From Bacillota bacterium (lineage in GTDB: Bacteria > Bacillota > Clostridia > Oscillospirales > Oscillospiraceae), in the NCBI GenBank assembly GCA_023393155.1, contig JAEWML010000232.1, positions 1 through 12,954 on the forward strand: 12,954 bases of DNA, in the 5' to 3' direction. Under the pieces are notes generated by a model. It had not been told where the DNA came from. It searched no databases and saw only the letters and a list, made by a program, of their open reading frames with translations. Positions within the stretch are counted from its first letter, which is position 1. Each line of letters starts with the position of its first letter. The position numbers were made by a program, and so were the translations under genes. This document shows, piece by piece, positions 6,691 through 12,954 of this stretch.

Positions 6691-7698
6691 ATGGCACTGA
6701 CAGCGGAAGAGAGAAAAGAACTCCTGACCCTTTTTGAGGTACCGAAGGATTTGGGCGCGGAAGCGCTGAAAATGCTGTCTCAGCAGGAGATGCAGCTTAT
6801 TCTGCTGATGAAAAAGGATACGATCTCTTTTGATAAGTTGAAAGAAAAGATTGCCGGTGCGGAAATTGCCGATCATCCCGAGCGCCTGATTCAAAGCGCT
6901 TACTCCCGTGCGGTTTTGGACAAGGCCCGGGATGAAGATGGGGCGCTATGCTACCGCATTTCCAATTTTTACGGGCGGTATCCCTACTTTGCGCAGTTTG
7001 AGTATGAGGAGTACGCGCGATTTCCTAGGGAGAAAAAGGACCGCCTGAATGAATGGGACTTTGAACTTTATTACGGTGTGTTCGGCAAGGATGTACAGGC
7101 GAAAATCCGGGGTGAGGAAACCTATGTCCATAACAGCACTTTTTTAACACTGCCTGAGGCGTTTGCGCTTCTGGAAAAGCACAGCGGCAATATCTATCGA
7201 GTTCCCTGCAACTGCAAATGCATGATGGACGTGACGGAAAAGCCGCGTAACGTCTGCATCAATTTTGACAGCGGGGACAACACCCCGTCGGATCGCGGAC
7301 ATGGCGAAAAGCTCACGCTGGAGTTTGCAAAGGAGCTGACGCGGGACTGGAACCGACGGGGACTGATGCAAAACGGCGAGGACTTCGCCATCTGCAATTG
7401 CGACGGACAGTCCTGCTATCCGCTGCAAATGGCCCGGAAAGCGGGGGCGCAGGGGATATACCCGCGTTCCAATTATTTGATCAATTGGGATGAGGAAACG
7501 TGTATCAATTGCGGCAACTGCGCCCGCATCTGCAACTTTAACGCGTTTGTTGTGGGAGAGGATAAAAAGGTTTCCTTCCACCCGGAGCTTTGCTGGGGCT
7601 GCACCATATGCAGCGCCAATTGCCCGAAGAGCGCCATCACCCTTTCACCCCGTGAAGGGGCGGGCTGCGCGGCGCAGGCGGCCTCAATTCATCACTGA
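6691..7698 (+). CDS. Multi-cysteine iron-sulfur protein with two C-terminal [4Fe-4S] ferredoxin motifs
   Basis: A 335-residue cytoplasmic protein in three parts. Residues 1-140 are charged and helix-rich with no cysteine ligands, perhaps winged-helix-like. Residues 170-245 hold unusual cysteine groups: CNCKC (173-177), C189 and CNCDGQSC (235-242). Residues 271-311 are a bacterial-type ferredoxin domain, C271-x2-C274-x2-C277-x3-C281 and C301-x2-C304-x2-C307-x3-C311, which should bind two [4Fe-4S] clusters. ATG 6691 was chosen over upstream starts because AAGGAAGG lies about eight bases before it and upstream starts overlap HAL-like 2. It begins 37 bases after HAL-like 2. The middle cysteines could bind a further cluster or another metal. 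It may pass electrons to or from an enzyme acting on the lyase product, for instance an enoate reductase, or be a catalytic reductase itself. No flavin or Rossmann motif is visible. Confidence 0.85.
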   Translation: MALTAEERKELLTLFEVPKDLGAEALKMLSQQEMQLILLMKKDTISFDKLKEKIAGAEIADHPERLIQSAYSRAVLDKARDEDGALCYRISNFYGRYPYFAQFEYEEYARFPREKKDRLNEWDFELYYGVFGKDVQAKIRGEETYVHNSTFLTLPEAFALLEKHSGNIYRVPCNCKCMMDVTEKPRNVCINFDSGDNTPSDRGHGEKLTLEFAKELTRDWNRRGLMQNGEDFAICNCDGQSCYPLQMARKAGAQGIYPRSNYLINWDEETCINCGNCARICNFNAFVVGEDKKVSFHPELCWGCTICSANCPKSAITLSPREGAGCAAQAASIHH

Positions 7699-7733
7699 TT
7701 TGCCGCGCGGCGAAAGAGAGACACTGCGTTTTT

Positions 7734-7771
7734 CGTTGAAAGAACCAAATGCGGTCAACGTGTTTTCAACG
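7734..7771. promoter_or_regulatory. Inverted repeat CGTTGAAA-N22-TTTCAACG (candidate regulator site)
   Basis: CGTTGAAA (7734-7741) and TTTCAACG (7764-7771) are exact inverted repeats with centres 30 bases apart, about three helical turns, so both would face the same side of the DNA. The right arm ends nine bases before a TATAAT box. A related GGTCAACG is at 7753-7760. The same core occurs in the divergent region at 2326-2332, 2411-2417 and 2492-2498, which argues for one regulator of the locus. Confidence 0.45.
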
Positions 7772-7780
7772 CTTCACTTT

Positions 7781-7786
7781 TATAAT
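7781..7786 (+). promoter_or_regulatory. Probable -10 box (TATAAT) for the dehydrogenase-aconitase X operon
   Basis: A perfect TATAAT lies 76 bases before the ATG at 7863, in the 164-base gap after the Fe-S protein gene. No good -35 hexamer is found 16-18 bases upstream; the inverted repeat 7734-7771 covers that space. This fits a promoter that needs an activator, though the -10 match alone could be chance. Confidence 0.5.
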
Positions 7787-7862
7787 GGGTATACAATTAA
7801 GTCAAAGGGTTGTTAAAATCCGACGTTTGGATTTTACATCAATTGAAGAAAGAGGTATATTC

Positions 7863-8768
7863 ATGTCTGAAGTTGATCGCATTCAAAACGTGGCCATTGT
7901 TGGAATTGGGACGCAGGGCTCCATGATTGCCTTCCGCAACGCGCTTTATGGCAAGCGCGTGACCGGCTATGGCCGTTCGGAGGAGGCTATTGCCGTTTGC
8001 CGGGGCAAAATTGACAAGTGGCTGGCGCACTTTGTCGCGCAGGGACGGCTGGATAAGGCTGAAGCCGACGGGGTGCGGGAGAGAATCGCATTTTCCACTT
8101 CGCTGGAGAACGTTTGTAAAAACGCCGATTTGGTCGTGGAGAATGTGCCGGAGAAGATTGAAGTGAAGCAGGAGGTGTTTCGTCAGCTTGACGAGCTTTG
8201 CCCAACCGGCTGCTTCCTCAACTCCAACACATCCTCGTTGCTGATGAGCGATATTTATAAGGACGTATCGGATCGGCGCCGCGCCATGACGTTTTCAGTA
8301 GACCATGACGACCCCATCCGCAATAACTATCTGGAAATGATGTGGAATCCGTCCACCTCGCAGGAAACCAAGGAGGCCGCATTGGCGCACTATCGCACGC
8401 TGGGCTTTGAGCCCATCGTGACCGAGCGGGAGATTAAGGGGTACTCCATCAACCGTGTGTGGCGTGCGGTGAAGCGGGAATGCCTTTATCTCTGGGCCAA
8501 CGGGTATACCGAACCGGCTGAATTTGACCGGGGATGGATGATGGAATGGAACACCAACATCGGGCCTTTTAAGCTGATGGATTTGATTGGCCTGCAGACA
8601 ATTTATAACATTGAAAACTCCTACTACGCCGCCAGCGGCGAGGAGCGCGACAAGCCCCCCGCAAAGCTCAAGGAGATGATTGACGCGGGGCATCTAGGTA
8701 TGAAATCCGGGCAGGGATTCTATTCCGGCTATGACACGGAGGCCGGAAACCTGGAAGTGGAGAAATAA
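7863..8768 (+). CDS. 3-hydroxyacyl-CoA dehydrogenase-fold NAD-dependent dehydrogenase, probably not acting on acyl-CoA
   Basis: A 301-residue protein, the usual size for single-domain members of the family. The N-terminal Rossmann domain has GIGTQG (14-19) for NAD(H) binding and E93 in the ENVPE motif. Catalytic residues by alignment are S124 (NTSSL), H148 and E158 (the His-Glu dyad) and N197 (SINR). The C-terminal dimer domain ends with the common GMKSGQGFY (279-287). The strongly conserved HFFNP after the catalytic His is instead HDDP (148-151), with two residues deleted before the Glu. This alters the substrate pocket. Relatives such as L-carnitine dehydrogenase and lambda-crystallin/gulonate dehydrogenase act on free hydroxy acids. 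ATG 7863 has AAGAGG seven bases upstream. The stop overlaps the aconitase X start by one base. I infer oxidation of a hydroxy acid, or reduction of a keto acid, in the pathway; the substrate is unknown. Confidence 0.9.
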   Translation: MSEVDRIQNVAIVGIGTQGSMIAFRNALYGKRVTGYGRSEEAIAVCRGKIDKWLAHFVAQGRLDKAEADGVRERIAFSTSLENVCKNADLVVENVPEKIEVKQEVFRQLDELCPTGCFLNSNTSSLLMSDIYKDVSDRRRAMTFSVDHDDPIRNNYLEMMWNPSTSQETKEAALAHYRTLGFEPIVTEREIKGYSINRVWRAVKRECLYLWANGYTEPAEFDRGWMMEWNTNIGPFKLMDLIGLQTIYNIENSYYAASGEERDKPPAKLKEMIDAGHLGMKSGQGFYSGYDTEAGNLEVEK

Positions 8769-9970
8769 TGGAACTGACCGTTGAACAGCGGGAAATTCTG
8801 GATGGCGCACAGGGCGGCGGGAAGGCCATGGCCATGCGGATTCAGGTGGGCGTTGGCAAATGCTTTGACGCGTCCCGCCTGGTCCCTGTGCGCCGTGCCC
8901 ATGTAGCGCTCAGTGCGCAGGAGGCGGACGTTTGGTTTGCCGGAAAGCTTTTGGCGGCGGGCGCGGCCTGTACGGTCGCGCCCACGGTCAATCCCGGCTA
9001 TTCTCTGGAATATTTTCAGAATCGGCTGACGCCCGCCGCAATCCAAAATATGCAGGAGACGCACCGCATCTACCAATCTCTGGGCGCGCGTCTGACGTAT
9101 AGCTGCACGCCCTATCTGACCGATAATGTTCCGGAGTACGGGGAAGTGGTTGCTTTTTCGGAAACCAACGCCACGGTGTACGTCAACGCGGTGCTGGGCG
9201 CCCGAACCAATCGGGAGAGCGCGGCCAGCGCGCTGTGTGCTGCCGTGACGGGGTTCGTACCCGAATACGGGATGCTGCTGACGGAAAACCGGTTTGCCGA
9301 CATTTTGGTTCGTGTGGACGCACCGCTTCAAGGCGATTTTGACTACGCGGTGCTGGGTCTTGCCGGAAAGCGGATTGGAAAGGGAATTCCCGCATTTATG
9401 GGGCTGCCGGGAAAAATTGGCACAGAGGCGCTGATTGCGTTGGGAGCCGAATTAAATGTTTCCGGGAACTTTGACCTTTACCACATTCCCGGCGTGACGG
9501 CTGAGTCGCGCGTGCTCCCGGATATTTTTGGCGGCCGGTCACCGATGAGAGAGGTCGTTCTCACGCAGGCGAATTTGGAACAGGTGCTGGAGGAATTTTC
9601 ACCCGGGAGGATGGGAGAAATTGAATACTGCATTCTGGGCTGTCCCCATTATACCTATCGGCAAATTCAGACGGTGGTTCAGCTTTTGGATGGAGTGCCT
9701 TCCCATGCGCCCATTTATATTCTCACCTCCGCCACGGTGAAACAAGAGGCGAGGGAATCCGGACTGGAAGAGGAATTGCAGGCGTTGGGAGGGGAACTGA
9801 TTGCCGATACCTGCGTGGACGAGCCATGCTGCTGGGGGCGTCTGGCGGGAAAATATGGTGTGACGGATTCTCCAAAGGGAGCGTATTACATGGAGACTGC
9901 GGGTGTGAACCTGACTGTGCGGGACACGTCCACCTGCGTTCGATGGGCGAAAAAGGGGAGAATCTGCTGA
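8768..9970 (+). CDS. Aconitase X large (catalytic) subunit
   Basis: A 400-residue protein of the aconitase X/DUF521 family of hydro-lyases. Clear marks are SCTPYL (112-117), an AFSETNATVYVNAVLGARTN run from about 129 to 148, TENR (172-175), GCPHYTY (291-297) and the C-terminal DSPKGAYY...CVRWA pattern (367-394). Candidate Fe-S ligands are C113, C292 and C349; C354 and C355 are nearby. Known members are cis-3-hydroxy-L-proline dehydratase and the archaeal mevalonate-5-phosphate dehydratase, both of which remove water from a hydroxy acid using an Fe-S or iron centre. The start at ATG 8768 shares its A with the previous stop (TAATG). The stop overlaps the small subunit start in the same way (TGATG), so large and small subunits are made in a fixed ratio. 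The family call is secure. Among MIO-less lyases and a hydroxy acid dehydrogenase, a hydroxyproline-type or other hydroxy-acid substrate is an inference. Confidence 0.93.
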   Translation: MELTVEQREILDGAQGGGKAMAMRIQVGVGKCFDASRLVPVRRAHVALSAQEADVWFAGKLLAAGAACTVAPTVNPGYSLEYFQNRLTPAAIQNMQETHRIYQSLGARLTYSCTPYLTDNVPEYGEVVAFSETNATVYVNAVLGARTNRESAASALCAAVTGFVPEYGMLLTENRFADILVRVDAPLQGDFDYAVLGLAGKRIGKGIPAFMGLPGKIGTEALIALGAELNVSGNFDLYHIPGVTAESRVLPDIFGGRSPMREVVLTQANLEQVLEEFSPGRMGEIEYCILGCPHYTYRQIQTVVQLLDGVPSHAPIYILTSATVKQEARESGLEEELQALGGELIADTCVDEPCCWGRLAGKYGVTDSPKGAYYMETAGVNLTVRDTSTCVRWAKKGRIC

Positions 9971-10416
9971 TGAATCAACTATTTTCCTGCCGTGAGATAT
10001 CCGGCGGCATCGCAGAGGGAGAGGTACTCATTTCCGCGGACCAGATTCTCTTTTATCATGCAGACCCGGCTTCCGGGATAATCGCCGAACGGGGACATGC
10101 GCTGGAGGGTGTCAGCGTAAAGGACAAGATTTTGGTGTTTCCCGGGGGGAAGGGAAGCTCTGTCGTCCAGATGGATGGACTCTACAAGCTGGAACTGAAC
10201 GGTTCCGCTCCTCTTGCGTTCATCGTCCGGTCGCCGGACACCGTGCTGGTGTCCAGCGCCATCATTATGGAGCTGCCGATGGTGGACCGGGTGGAGGAAT
10301 CCTTTTACCGGACGATTCAAACCGGGGACCGCATCCGTCTCGATACCGCACGGCAGACCATCGAGCTGCTGGGAGCGAGAGTCACGGAGGAGAACCTACG
10401 TCCGGCGCCGCTGTAA
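9970..10416 (+). CDS. Aconitase X small (swivelling-domain) subunit
   Basis: A 148-residue DUF126-type swivel domain, the separate small subunit of two-chain aconitase X. It has the DPASG-I motif (32-37), a GHALEG (42-47) and the hallmark FPGGKGSS (57-64), whose serines sit in the active site of this family. The start at 9970 overlaps the large subunit stop by one base, so an open frame reaching upstream to 9826 is not the true gene. Both chains must associate for the hydro-lyase to work. It is followed 45 bases later by HAL-like 3. Nothing in the sequence is broken or missing. The two-chain layout matches that of archaeal and many bacterial aconitase X enzymes. Confidence 0.93.
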   Translation: MNQLFSCREISGGIAEGEVLISADQILFYHADPASGIIAERGHALEGVSVKDKILVFPGGKGSSVVQMDGLYKLELNGSAPLAFIVRSPDTVLVSSAIIMELPMVDRVEESFYRTIQTGDRIRLDTARQTIELLGARVTEENLRPAPL

Positions 10417-10461
10417 GCCGGATTTAAGCGAAGACTCTGATAATTATGAGGAGGCAGACTT

Positions 10462-11970
10462 ATGGAATCTGTCGTCTTAAACGGACGCGACCTCACGCTG
10501 GATGCCCTCTATGAAATCGCTTATCACGGGCGCGGCGTGGAGATTGAACCCGAGGCGTATCAGCGGCTGGAGGAGGGGCGCCGCGTAATGATGGGCCTCT
10601 CCCGGGAGGGAAAGCCAATCTACGGGCTGAACCGGGGGGTTGGCTGGAATAAGGATCAGACGGTTTTAGAGGATGAGCTGGAGCTTGAGAATCAGAAGAT
10701 TATCTGCGCCCACGCGCTGGGGTTTCCTCCGTACAATACCGATACGGAAGTGCGGGCGATGATGGCGATTCGACTCAATAATATGTTGATCGGGGCTTCC
10801 TGCGCTTCGGATGAGCTTGTAAACGTATACCGTGACTTTCTCAATCATGGGATTACGCCCCGCGTGCCCCAGCGCGGCTCTGTTGGCGAGGCGGACATTG
10901 TCACCATTACCCACATGGGAATGGCGTTTATCGGGCAGGGGGATGTGAGCTATCGGGGAGAAATCGTCCCCGCAAAGGAGGCCATTGAAAAGGAAGGCCT
11001 TGCACCTTACCGCATGAGGATTAAGGATGCGCATACGATTATGCTCTCCAACTGTCAGGGTGAGGCCATGACGGCAATTTTAGTGCGCGAGGTGGAGGAC
11101 CTGGTAAAAATGTCCGATCTGATTTTCTGCCTGGATTACGAGGGCCTCAACGGCAACATCGAGTCCCTGCGGGAAGACGTCAACGCGCTGCGGGGGCTTC
11201 CGGGGCAGATTGAGTGCGCCGCCCGCTGCCGCAGATATCTGGAGGGCAGTTATCTTTACGAGCCGCATCCCGACCGGGCCCTTCAGGACCCGCTGACCTT
11301 CCGGGGAGGCTTTACCATCACCGGCTCCGTAGTGGACGCTGTGAACTATGTGAAAGAGTATCTGCGGATTCAAATAAACTCTCCGTCGGACAATCCCTGC
11401 GTCATGCCGGGGACGGACGGGCTGTACGTCAATTCCAACTTTGAGACGACCACCTTGGCCGTTGGCGTTGAAATGCTGACCATTGCACTGGGACACCTGT
11501 CCAGGGCAATCAACTACCGTATGATTAAGATGAGCTCTTCGGAGTTTACCCATCTGCCCCGCTATCTCGCGCCAAGGGATGGGAGTTCTCATGGATTTGC
11601 CATCGTTCAGGACGCTTTCTCATCGTTGGAGGCAGAGAATCGGATGCTGGTAAACCCCTCGTCCGTTGATTTCTTTCAGGTGGAGGGCGGTATCGAGGAC
11701 CATGCCAGTAACCTGCCTCTGGTTGCCGCCAACGCACAGCGCCTGACCGATAATATTCGGCGGCTGGTTGGTCTGGAGGCGATGTATGCCGCCCAGGCGG
11801 TGGATCTTCGGGAGGGTATCCGTCTGGGCCGCTATACCCGCGAGGCCTATGAGGTAATTCGCGAGTTCATTCCCCAAACAGCCGGTTTGCGCGGGGTTTG
11901 CCATGACATGAACGGCTCCTATGAGCTGATTCGTTCCGGGAAGCTGCTGGGTCGGGTCGGGCAGTCGTAA
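10462..11970 (+). CDS. MIO-less histidine/aromatic ammonia-lyase-fold protein (HAL-like 3)
   Basis: A 502-residue full-length HutH/PAL-fold protein. Y54 (IYGLNRGVG), H84 (CAHALG), QDPLTFR (275-281, conserved Arg 281), DNPC (310-313) and IEDHASN (411-417, conserved Glu 412) mark the family. GSVGASGD has become GSVGEAD (139-145), so no MIO can form in the known way. The usual Tyr of QDPYS is Leu278 and the LLNGTQ Asn is Ser196. The pattern closely follows HAL-like 1 (GVGWNKD, SNxQGE, GGIEDHASNLPL), so those two and HAL-like 4 form one subgroup. At 384, next to the active-site helix, it has Asp where HAL-like 1 has Lys385, hinting at a different substrate. ATG 10462 has GAGGAGG about 6 bases upstream. 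It follows the aconitase X small subunit by 45 bases and precedes its near-copy HAL-like 4 by 29 bases, in one operon. An elimination or isomerisation without MIO is inferred. Confidence 0.88.
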   Translation: MESVVLNGRDLTLDALYEIAYHGRGVEIEPEAYQRLEEGRRVMMGLSREGKPIYGLNRGVGWNKDQTVLEDELELENQKIICAHALGFPPYNTDTEVRAMMAIRLNNMLIGASCASDELVNVYRDFLNHGITPRVPQRGSVGEADIVTITHMGMAFIGQGDVSYRGEIVPAKEAIEKEGLAPYRMRIKDAHTIMLSNCQGEAMTAILVREVEDLVKMSDLIFCLDYEGLNGNIESLREDVNALRGLPGQIECAARCRRYLEGSYLYEPHPDRALQDPLTFRGGFTITGSVVDAVNYVKEYLRIQINSPSDNPCVMPGTDGLYVNSNFETTTLAVGVEMLTIALGHLSRAINYRMIKMSSSEFTHLPRYLAPRDGSSHGFAIVQDAFSSLEAENRMLVNPSSVDFFQVEGGIEDHASNLPLVAANAQRLTDNIRRLVGLEAMYAAQAVDLREGIRLGRYTREAYEVIREFIPQTAGLRGVCHDMNGSYELIRSGKLLGRVGQS

Positions 11971-11999
11971 ATTTTATCTGATAAAGGGGAAACGGCGAC

Positions 12000-12954
12000 A
12001 TGGATTCACTGATTTTAACAGGAAGCAATCTGACGCTGGAGGATGTATACGAGGTGGCCTATGGGGGACGCCCGGTTGAAATTGCGCCCGAAGCCTATGC
12101 CCGGCTGGATAAAGGCCGCCGGATTATGCAGGAACTGGCCCACGGGGGAAAGGCCATATACGGCTTCAACCGCGGTGTGGGCTGGAATAAAGATCAGAAT
12201 ATTGACGAGGACTTTTTTGAAACCCAAAACCGCATGATTTTGCGCAGCCATTCTTTGGGGGTTCCGCCCTACAACACCGACGTGGAAGTGCGGGCGATGA
12301 TGGTCATTCGGCTCAATAATATGCTGATCGGCGCGTCCTGCGCGTCGGACAGCCTGGCCAACATCTACCGCGATTTTCTCAACCACGGAATTACGCCCCG
12401 GATTCCTAAGCGCGGCGCGGTGGGAGAGGCGGATATTACCACGATTTCCCATATGGGGCTGGCGTTTGTCGGCGAGGGGGACGTCAGCTATAAGGGCGAG
12501 ATTCTCAAGGCGCGGCAGGCCATGGAGCAGGAGGGAATTGCGCCGTGCTGCATGCAGTTGAAGGATGCGCATACCATTATTCTCTCCAACTGTCAGGGCG
12601 AAGCCATGGCTGCCATCATGGCTTGCGAGGTGGAAAAGCTTCTAAAGGTCTCCGACCTGATTTACTGTCTGGATTACGAGGGACTCAACGGTAATATTGA
12701 GTCCCTGAGAGAAGACGTCAACGCGCTGAGAGGTCTGCCGGGACAGATTGAATGTGCAGCCCGCTGCCGCGGATATCTGGAGGGTAGTTATCTTTATGAG
12801 CCGCATCCCGACCGCGCGCTTCAGGACCCACTTTCCTTCCGGGGCGGCTTTACCATTACCGGAAGTGTGACCGATGCGCTGAATTTTGTGAAAAAGATTC
12901 TGCATATTCAGATTAACTCGCCCTCCGACAATCCGTGTATTATGCTGGATCAGG
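12000..12954 (+). CDS. MIO-less histidine/aromatic ammonia-lyase-fold protein (HAL-like 4), C-terminus cut by the window end
   Basis: The frame opens at ATG 12000 (AAGGGGAAA about 9 bases upstream) and runs without a stop to the window end, giving 318 full codons of an expected 500 or so. It aligns to HAL-like 3 with no insertions up to at least residue 290. Between residues 217 and 290 I count only four differences, so the pair arose by fairly recent tandem duplication. Marks are Y54 (IYGFNRGVG), H84 (RSHSLG), GAVGEAD (139-145) in place of GSVGASGD, SNCQGE (196-201), QDPLSFR (275-281) and DNPC (310-313). The start region is less similar than the middle. The C-terminal Glu motif is beyond the window. 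Two near-copies side by side may form a mixed tetramer, since the family is tetrameric with active sites shared between chains, or may have split substrates. Confidence 0.9.
   Translation, partial: MDSLILTGSNLTLEDVYEVAYGGRPVEIAPEAYARLDKGRRIMQELAHGGKAIYGFNRGVGWNKDQNIDEDFFETQNRMILRSHSLGVPPYNTDVEVRAMMVIRLNNMLIGASCASDSLANIYRDFLNHGITPRIPKRGAVGEADITTISHMGLAFVGEGDVSYKGEILKARQAMEQEGIAPCCMQLKDAHTIILSNCQGEAMAAIMACEVEKLLKVSDLIYCLDYEGLNGNIESLREDVNALRGLPGQIECAARCRGYLEGSYLYEPHPDRALQDPLSFRGGFTITGSVTDALNFVKKILHIQINSPSDNPCIMLDQ

Noticed and set aside
11080..11592. A 170-codon minus-strand open frame inside HAL-like 3
   Set aside because: It mirrors the coding frame of HAL-like 3, and a similar mirror frame occurs within HAL-like 4; it lacks a ribosome binding site and domains.
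5130..12954. Calling the four lyase-fold genes hutH (histidine ammonia-lyase)
   Set aside because: All lack the Ala-Ser-Gly needed for MIO, the supporting Tyr and Asn are also changed, and no urocanase, imidazolonepropionase or formiminoglutamate gene is in the window.
1..12954. CRISPR arrays, tRNA or rRNA genes, insertion sequences and attachment sites
   Set aside because: No regularly spaced repeats, cloverleaf sequences, transposase or integrase motifs, or flanking direct repeats were seen; the only large repeat is the HAL-like 3/4 gene duplication.

Overview
The window looks like an accessory catabolic locus from an anaerobic bacterium, most likely a Clostridia-type member of the Bacillota. 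The signs are strong AGGAGG-like ribosome binding sites, tightly packed operons, ferredoxin-type and molybdenum-hydroxylase proteins, and codon use mixed between GC-rich and AT-rich. No 16S rRNA or other taxonomic marker is present, so the host call is an inference.

Layout. A leftward operon (2305 down to 1) encodes a histidine/phenylalanine ammonia-lyase-fold protein (HAL-like 1), then the [2Fe-2S] small subunit and the start of the large molybdenum subunit of a xanthine dehydrogenase-type hydroxylase. A 389-base divergent control region (2306-2694) separates it from a rightward set: a sodium:solute symporter (2695-4401), a perfect 17-bp hairpin (4435-4472), an unrecognised 181-residue protein (4567-5112), HAL-like 2 (5130-6653) and a multi-cysteine protein with two C-terminal [4Fe-4S] motifs (6691-7698). 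A second control region (7699-7862) precedes a tight operon: a 3-hydroxyacyl-CoA dehydrogenase-fold enzyme (7863-8768), the large and small subunits of aconitase X (8768-9970 and 9970-10416), and two closely related tandem lyase-fold genes, HAL-like 3 (10462-11970) and HAL-like 4 (12000 to the window end).

Main point. All four ammonia-lyase-fold proteins lack the Ala-Ser-Gly tripeptide that cyclises into the MIO electrophile of ordinary histidine, phenylalanine and tyrosine ammonia-lyases. The GSVG strand before it and many other family landmarks are kept, including the substrate-loop Tyr, a His near residue 84, the QD...R motif and the ED motif near residue 412. The tripeptide is replaced in different ways (E-G-D, E-A-D, or a single Y). 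The one MIO-less relative I know of is ergothionase, which eliminates trimethylamine from ergothioneine. A leaving group that is already a quaternary ammonium needs no MIO.

Working model (inference). The symporter imports a betaine-like or otherwise N-substituted amino acid. MIO-independent lyases eliminate the amine to give an enoate. The molybdenum hydroxylase, the Fe-S protein, the dehydrogenase and aconitase X then process the carbon skeleton or related substrates. Several paralogs in one locus suggest several substrates, or heteromeric lyases. The substrate cannot be read from sequence alone. None of the usual hut genes (urocanase, imidazolonepropionase) lies in the window, so this is not an ordinary histidine-utilisation operon.
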